Part shown: in pieces, positions 57,505 to 64,000 of the stretch | How the letters are laid out: the number at the start of each line of letters is the position of its first letter | Position numbering within the stretch: position 1 is the stretch's first letter | Source: Micropterix aruncella | Taxonomy: Eukaryota > Arthropoda > Insecta > Lepidoptera > Micropterigidae | Length of the DNA stretch: 64,000 bases | Direction: 5' to 3' | Assembly: GCA_944548615.1 (NCBI GenBank) | Contig: OX155963.1 | Coordinates: 16,544,771 to 16,608,770, forward strand | Program-made: the position numbers and the translations under genes | The notes under the pieces: generated by a model | What the model saw: only the letters and a program-made list of their open reading frames with translations | Databases searched by the model: none | Told to the model about the DNA's origin: nothing

Positions 57505-57835
57505 ATAGTAAAATAACATCAGTAGGACATCTCGAGCCTGTTTTCGAAATAAGTACCTACGCTTCGCCGACCTACCAAATGCCACAAACAAACTAATGCC
57601 ACAACAAATACACAATTGACAAGTTGTGATCCGATTAAAGCAGAAATGCAATTCTTTACAATTATTATGTACGTGCATTTATTCTTGGTTTATAGATCAA
57701 GAGTCGGTTCCCAAAATTGTTCTGTAACAGAATATATGAGTTAGTGCTGACTTTGTGTGACAGCATTCATCACTTGTTGCATGTGTTCAAAATACCTACA
57801 TTTTAGTAAGAAAGTAGGTACTTAACAAAAACGCA

Positions 57836-57900
57836 TCTACCTACCTACCTACGCTCTTAACATACCTATGCACCTACTTACCTAGACACATACCTACCTA
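57836..57900 (+). repeat. (ACCT)n microsatellite, imperfect
   Basis: 'tctacctacctacctacg...cctacttacctagacacatacctacctacg'. Confidence 0.85.
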
Positions 57901-58701
57901 CGCAAATGAACAATAAACGCTACGTCGTAAATGTAATTTCGTAACGTAAATGTAAATACTCGTAAATGTAATTTCTGATAGGTTACATTATAGCCTTTAC
58001 AGAAAACATTCCACTTTTGTATACTTAGCTGTTGCGCGACAGCCCTGACTGGCAAGCACCGAGGCGTCCGAGAATCTATGTAGTGGTAGCGTACGGACAA
58101 CGGGCGCTTGTATGAGTGCAAAAACGGTGAGTACTATGGAGATGTTATACTGTTCTTATTTTACTATGATCTTATTTTACTCTTGACCTAAATCGTATTT
58201 ATTTTCGGTTTCTCAAATGTCCATAGCGCAAACTTTGTGTAGCACCCATACGTCTTTTTGCCTTAATCTCAAACTCAAACTATCATAGATACTCATGTTT
58301 CCTGAGTACAGATTCAGATGACTAATCCCGTCTTACGTCGAGCCCTTTGAGGAGCAAAAGCCGTCCGAGAGACTCCGACTAACGTAAGTCTTAAGAGTCC
58401 ATTTGTCAAGCGACGTTAAGACCTTAAGAGGGCTACCTTTACACAGACTGCATAAAACAGCTGTCAGGTATTTGTGACGTTATTAATCATTATTCTCCGG
58501 ACTTTAAAATATAAACAATTTGAAAAATATATAGGCTTATTAGGAGTGAAAAATCAAAATATATGCTAACAACTTAGATTCTTGAATTTCGTTTCCCTAC
58601 TGAGAATTTTGGTTTTAATTTTAATTTCAAATATTCCTGGTCTTTACAAGAAATGCCTTTTAAACCAACATACATATTAATAAGTGAATATATTAAAAAG
58701 A
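57901..58701. other. No supported gene
   Basis: A donor-like AAACGGTGAGT at about 58124-58134 follows a GC-richer 110-bp tract. No protein is recognised. Confidence 0.35.
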
Positions 58702-59100
58702 ATAAAAAACACGACTGCCGTTACTGAAAGTGAACTATTGTATTTATAATTATTGTTATTACGGTTTTTTAACAAATATTGCTGGTTTATGTATTTATCC
58801 ATATATGTAGATAGATGTATATTTCCGGAATGTACTCAATCAGACCTTTCTTTTGACACTAAACACGATATATTTATGTTAATTTATTGACACTTGGACA
58901 TTTAGACAGCTACTTACTTGATATTTGGACAGTTAAGGTACCCTATTACAATCAAGATAACAAAAGGAGTATAACAATATCACATACTTCTAAATCGGTA
59001 CAAGCGTTTAGAAGTTAATGTAGAATTAAAAAAAGGAAAACATACATAGATGAACCCTGAACACATTACACTCCTTTTTTGTTGGGCATCGTGTAAAAAT
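58702..59100 (-). mobile_element. ACACGACTGCC MITE family, copy F
   Basis: Plus-strand start ATAAAAAACACGACTGCCG, end GTTGGGCATCGTGTAAAAAT, full-length. Confidence 0.9.
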
Positions 59101-61048
59101 ACATGGAGAATTTATCAATGAATATTAATTTTGTGATCATTTTGTAAATCTCGGTATCTGATTACCCTTTGCCGTTTTGTTTTAAATACCTAACTTATTT
59201 TCAAAATTATGCAAAACTTGGCGCGCTTACCTTAGTACAGGCTGAGGCCTAGTTAGGCGGCTTTGATTTGAAGAAACACTAGGCTGCGGTGCTCTCTATT
59301 TTACTAGTTTACAATTAAGCCTCTGATAGTGCTAATGCAATAATGAACCGCTTTTCTTTGAATAAAAACCAAAAAAAAAAAATACTGAATACAATGTTGC
59401 AAACAGTTTTGAGCATATGTATGGAGAGTTGGCCGTAATGATACCCATTAAGAAATTCTGTGAATTGTAAGTATTGGGCGTATTTGATGTGCAGTTTAAA
59501 GCAGATAAATATTATTAGCACAATTTCTCTATTTTTTCAATAAGGCTTATTTCATTTTTTCTGTAATTTTATAAATATAAAGCAAATGAGTAGGACAACA
59601 ACTGACAAAGCTGTTTATAAGCGCATTTAGCAGTTTCAAACGTTTCCATAATCGTTTAATGTATCAAGGGGTGAGGCTATTCGATGCAGCATTTGTTTTT
59701 ACAGCGTCTGTTCTAGATTTACAGAATTGAAAAATGCAATAAAATTTAAAGCATGTTGCGTTTCATTTTTGATGTGGCCGTTTCAAACACGTACCAAAGG
59801 CGTATTTTCAGACACCTCTTTTATAATTGCAGTTGATAAAACCGTTAGTTTATGGTACAGCTCATTTTGGAAGAATAGTAATTGGCTGGCAGTTACTGTT
59901 TCTTTTTTCAGTAATGCAGTAATTGATACGGTAATGCAGCAATTGATATGTATGTAGATTTATTACCGCAGTAAAAACGCTATTTGTTTAGCCAAAACGG
60001 TATCATTCTAAAAGTACCGGTATAAGAACGAGTTATCACCGCGGTACTAACGCTTTAATTGAACATCTTTTGTGAAAAGATTAGTAACGATATCAATGAC
60101 TTGCGAAATTGTCGATTAAACATTTATCTTTTTTAGTGTATCTCATAGCCAAAGTCGAACAACTTTTTTTTTAACATGGAAGTAGCTGAACGAAAGAGAT
60201 TATTTGCGATTGTGGAATAAAAACAACGGACCTTGCCGCGCAACTTGAGGTTTCAGAGATTATGACCCTTTATATATAGATAAGATAGACAAGGGATAGA
60301 TAGGAGATAGATGAGAGACAGATGGGAGATGTACTTACAGCGCTGTGCTGCAATTTTGAAATAGAGTCACGCTACTGTTACTTTTGACGAGAATTCTACT
60401 TAGACCATCACGAGTTCAGTATTTCTGAAGTCGCATTATGCATTGTTGGTTTGTTTTCAAATTTAAATTGAACAGTACTATTAAAAATAAAATAAAATAT
60501 TGGAAAAGAAATCATTGTTATAGAACATATTTTCAACCTGCCTTAACATGATTTAAAATCAATTGTATTAAATTATTCAAATATGCAATTCTGGTTGAGG
60601 GAGGAGATCATTGCGATATTCTTTTGTAAAAACATTTATTTATATATTTAAATCAAAACCAATATTTCATTAAAATTTATCATTGATATATAAAAGTAAT
60701 AACAAGAATAGACCGTTTAAATAAACAGCATATAGCAAGATTTTATAGATAAGCCTGAAAAAACCCTAGAATATGTTCTTGAAAACGAAATCGTCAATGA
60801 TGCTGGTAAACCATTTGATAAATAATGGTTCATTAAGAAATACACTAGAAAACCAAAATTAGTTTTTTTTTCAATATATTATAAAATCTTAATGCGTTTG
60901 ATTGTAATTTATTTAATGCTCACTTTTACTATTATTTACTTAATCTTTTCCAGTCAACCATTTTGGCCAGTTTTAACCATTTGAAGCATTATAACATGTT
61001 AATATAGCGTACATAATCCCTTTTGGGGTAATAAGTGTTTTTTTTAAA
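59101..61048. other. AT-rich, GATA-like microsatellite, no supported gene
   Basis: An imperfect AGATAGA/GGGATAGA tract lies at about 60275-60330. A 19-bp motif (GTAATGCAGYAATTGATA) repeats in tandem near 59912-59950. Open frames lack motifs. Confidence 0.45.
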
Positions 61049-61160
61049 TAGGATATAAACGAATTTACCGCGTGAGGAACTACCCTGGACAACGGCGGCT
61101 GCAACGTCACCGAAACGTCGGGTGCTACAAATTTCACGTGGTAAATTCGTTTATATCCTA
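61049..61160. mobile_element. Penelope-type terminal repeat, palindromic, shortest copy
   Basis: TAGGATATAAACGAATTTAC at the left is inverted at the right end. The centre holds 'ctggacaacggcggctgcaacgtcaccgaaacgtcgggtgctac'. The left arm has lost the cgtttcgg part. Confidence 0.8.
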
Positions 61161-62149
61161 TTTATAATGTCAAATAACCGCGATAGTCTTCGATTTTATT
61201 GTGATTTTTTAGTTGCTGTTTTTGCAAAAAAAAAACTGTAGTTTAGCACTTCTGAGAGAAGTCGGAAGCCTATTTCATATTTGGTATGCATGTACAGCAA
61301 AATAAGGATGAATGATAATTGCGAATTAAAAAATTGTTATATTGACGGGAACGAAGGGATCGGGGGGGGGGGGACTATGCTCTCCCTGGAATTTAAATTT
61401 GTCCTTCAGATATATAAGTGACGTTAAATTGTATGCCTATTATATTATACAGCAGGGAAAGGATATTCTGTATTGGATAACATGGTCAAACTTACGTGGG
61501 TTAAAATATACAGGCATTTTAAAGGCGTTCAAGCATGTATCGGATTCTTTCTTTCGCATCCTTGTAGCAAATAAGTGTATAGTCCAAAATCGAAAGTATC
61601 AATGATCGAACGATGGTATTCCATCCATCAGGACAGTCTCCACTAGAATGTTCAATACATGCTTATCAAATTATAAGCCCAATAAATGTGTTTTTTTTTT
61701 CGTTTCCTCGAGAACGAGAATATTAAAACCGTTATACATCAATGAACGATGAGACCGCAACCGATCCCGCAATTTCGATGAGATCAGTAGAGCCTATAAG
61801 TGAACCGGAAGGCAGGGCAGCCATTGCCATTGTAGTATTTATTCGACTTATCGATATGATCTCGAGTCGGTTTACATTCGAATCGACTTCACAGCTGAAT
61901 CTCATGCGGAAATAGTGTTATAGGTTGTTTAAGAACCGTTGGATGTTGCATCCAAGCTCTAAGGAACAGATTAAACAACGGGCGTTTTGTGTTTTGATAA
62001 CATTTTTACTTTTTATCTTTTACCTACATATCTAATCAATTTCATTTTGAAATCGCGAAGAGGTTAAAAAGTTTGGAGTCTTTTAACCTTAAAGATAAAA
62101 AAAAAATATTGCAAAAAATGAGAGCAACTACATTCCTGGAAAGAGCGGC
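61161..62149. other. No supported gene
   Basis: An 11-G run at 61362-61372. GTTGTTTAA/TTAAACAAC (about 61923-61978) encloses TTGGATG/CATCCAA. Nothing else. Confidence 0.4.
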
Positions 62150-62325
62150 CAATGCTAACTTTTTCACATTTTCGGTAATTACATTTTAAAAATTTACTAA
62201 TTTAAAATATTTCACATTTTAGCCATGGTTTGAGCGAGAAAAAAATATATTTTGTAAACCAAACGTATTTGAGTTTCTAAAAAAATATATTTTACTTCAA
62301 TTCCACCTCAGGAAAAAAATAAACT
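62150..62325 (+). repeat. Dispersed repeat W, copy 2
   Basis: Matches 54264-54480 block by block ('aatttactaatttaaaat', 'atggtttgagcgag', 'atattttgtaaaccaaacgtattt', 'ccacctcagg'). Confidence 0.6.
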
Positions 62326-62747
62326 GATTATACTATAAAGAAACCGTGAAGAGTATAGAAATAGAAATAGAAATATTTTTATTGACCGAAATTGTGGTGG
62401 TACATTTATGGTGATAATGCGTAAAACTATGTCTCTCACAATTACCTGTTATTAATATAGATTGACAAATTTACTTATCTGCTAATTATAATATCTTATT
62501 AAAAAATGTAATTATTTCACTGGTTTACCATGAAAAAATCTAAAAAATACATATTATGTCGAAACAGTTTGAATAGTCAAATGTATATGTGTGTAACGAA
62601 TACGTATTTATAATGTTTCCCTAAGTTTGGAATATGTTAGAATAACAAATATTTGTGGTTTACTAATAAAACGTGTGAAAAACTACATTTCGGTAAATTT
62701 GATTTCATACAATTGCAATATTATTAGTTTTTCAACTACACGTGTAC

Positions 62748-62957
62748 TGTTGGGAACTGAGCTAACAGTAAGCGATGGCTGAGGTGCGGAGACCGGCGTT
62801 CGTAAAACACGCGTTCCTTCGTTAGCGTACATACCTATACCTATTACTGTCGGGTAGTACCGGGCGAGTGATGTCACAGCATTAATGTCTGTGGTGGGGT
62901 GACCGAACGCCGGTCCACGCGCCTCAGCCACCGCTTACATTTAGCTCAGTCCACAAC
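62748..62957. mobile_element. Foldback element, about 55-bp arms
   Basis: The left arm (from about 62748, core GAGCTAACAGTAAGCG at 62759 through GACCGGCGTTCG) is inverted at 62904-62957. Core arms of 44 bp agree at roughly 38 positions. The loop is about 100 nt. Confidence 0.8.
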
Positions 62958-63068
62958 CGAACATGCATTTTATATAAATTTGTAAAAAATATACTCTATT
63001 CGACGTTGAAAATGAAGGACTTTCAGATGTTGAAAGTATATAAAATTGGGTTTGCGGAAATCTATTAT

Positions 63069-63447
63069 TAAACGACTGCCCAACAAAAAAGGAGTGTTGT
63101 GAGTTCAAGGTTCTTCTATGTATGTTTTTCGTTTCTTTATTCCACCATAACTTCTTAACGCTTTAACCGATTTAGAAGTGTGTGGCATTGTTAGAATCGT
63201 TATGTCATCTCAACCTTAAATGTCTAAATATCAAGTAAGTGTTTGTCTAAATGTCCAAATGCTAATAAATTAACATAAATATAACGTGTTTAGTCTCAAA
63301 TAAAAAGTCTGATGAGTTCATTTCGGAAACATAACATGTATCTATATAGATAAATACATAAACCACAAATATTTCATAAAAAAAACGTAATAAAAATAAT
63401 TATAAATACAATAGTTTACTTTCTGTAACGGCAGTCGTGTTTTTTTA
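63069..63447 (+). mobile_element. ACACGACTGCC MITE family, copy G
   Basis: Begins TAAACGACTGCCCAAC (end slightly truncated) and ends GGCAGTCGTGTTTTTTT, with all internal blocks present. Confidence 0.85.
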
Positions 63448-64000
63448 TTCTTTTTAATATACTTGTTTGTATATTTCTTTTAGTATGAAACAAATCTAAA
63501 TTACTAGATATAAATCGAAACTTGTGAATAAGAAAGTCGTTGTTAGTAACAACCTTAGTTGCCTGGACGTCGCTGGCAGCTTAGTCAACTACTGACATAG
63601 ATAATAAATATCTTAAATTATACATAATCACTACACATTATATCCGTCAACTATCAAACAATACATCTATTTTGCCTCCCCCCTAACCCAGACTTTGTAA
63701 AGCTCTGCGCTATTGACCTATTTTTTGCAGCAGCGCAGTGATTGATCGAGTCATCAAATATACGAACGAATCAATTTCAATCGCCACCCTCCTGCATAGA
63801 TTTGCTGATTGGACTCATTGTACGGAAGTGAGTACCAAGAGCGGCTTCGTTGAACGACCTTTCTGGTATGAGCGGCTCAATACCTGAAAGCCACAGCGAA
63901 CGACCGAGAATCGAACGATTCGATCAACCTGTGATTTATACGGATCGAAAAATGGCGATGGGCATTCCGAGTGTTGACGTCACGGTATTGTGTAGTCGAG
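63448..64000. other. No supported gene
   Basis: Right edge; nothing recognised on either strand. Confidence 0.4.

Noticed and set aside
60275..60330. CRISPR-like spaced repeats
   Set aside because: It is an imperfect GATA-type microsatellite; no array with regular spacers exists in the window.

Overview
This window looks like transposon-rich, gene-poor DNA from an insect, most likely a moth or butterfly. It is strongly AT-rich and has almost no long open frames. It is packed with decayed copies of element classes typical of lepidopteran genomes: RTE-type and other non-LTR retrotransposons, Penelope-like elements, a tRNA-derived SINE, Helitrons with the TCTTATATATAA...CTAG termini, piggyBac- and hAT-type MITEs, and foldback elements. 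The one recognisable host gene family, a clip-domain trypsin-like serine protease, is an insect type. The assignment to Lepidoptera rests on my recognition of repeats, not on a search.

Layout. 1-308 holds the only convincing unbroken protein-coding stretch, a minus-strand exon that runs off the left edge. 1288-2045 is a broken clip-domain serine protease whose halves lie in reversed order. 2470-7520 carries foldbacks, a hAT MITE with a perfect 8-bp target duplication, a minisatellite and a candidate LTR with a tRNA-Pro primer site. 9-15 kb has a Tc1/mariner-like transposase remnant, two SINEs and a piggyBac MITE. 17-22 kb has a near-perfect 94-nt hairpin, an RTE remnant, a Penelope-type palindrome and a GAAA-capped hairpin. 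24-34 kb has LINE tails, a Penelope GIY-YIG remnant, an inverted pair of a 230-bp repeat and a paralogous empty site for the hAT insertion. 34-47 kb has MITE copies, a 140-bp AT microsatellite, a complete short Helitron, and a second Helitron nested with a LINE RNase H fragment and a piggyBac MITE. 47-50 kb contains a roughly 600-bp direct duplication. 51-64 kb holds more MITE, SINE, RTE and LINE remnants and two large foldbacks.

No operon, CRISPR array, rRNA or intact tRNA gene is present. I saw no intact autonomous transposon and no clear new functional system. The signals best worth following are the permuted protease pseudogene, the strong hairpins (possible small-RNA sources), the Penelope palindromes with a hammerhead-like core, and the datable nested insertions.
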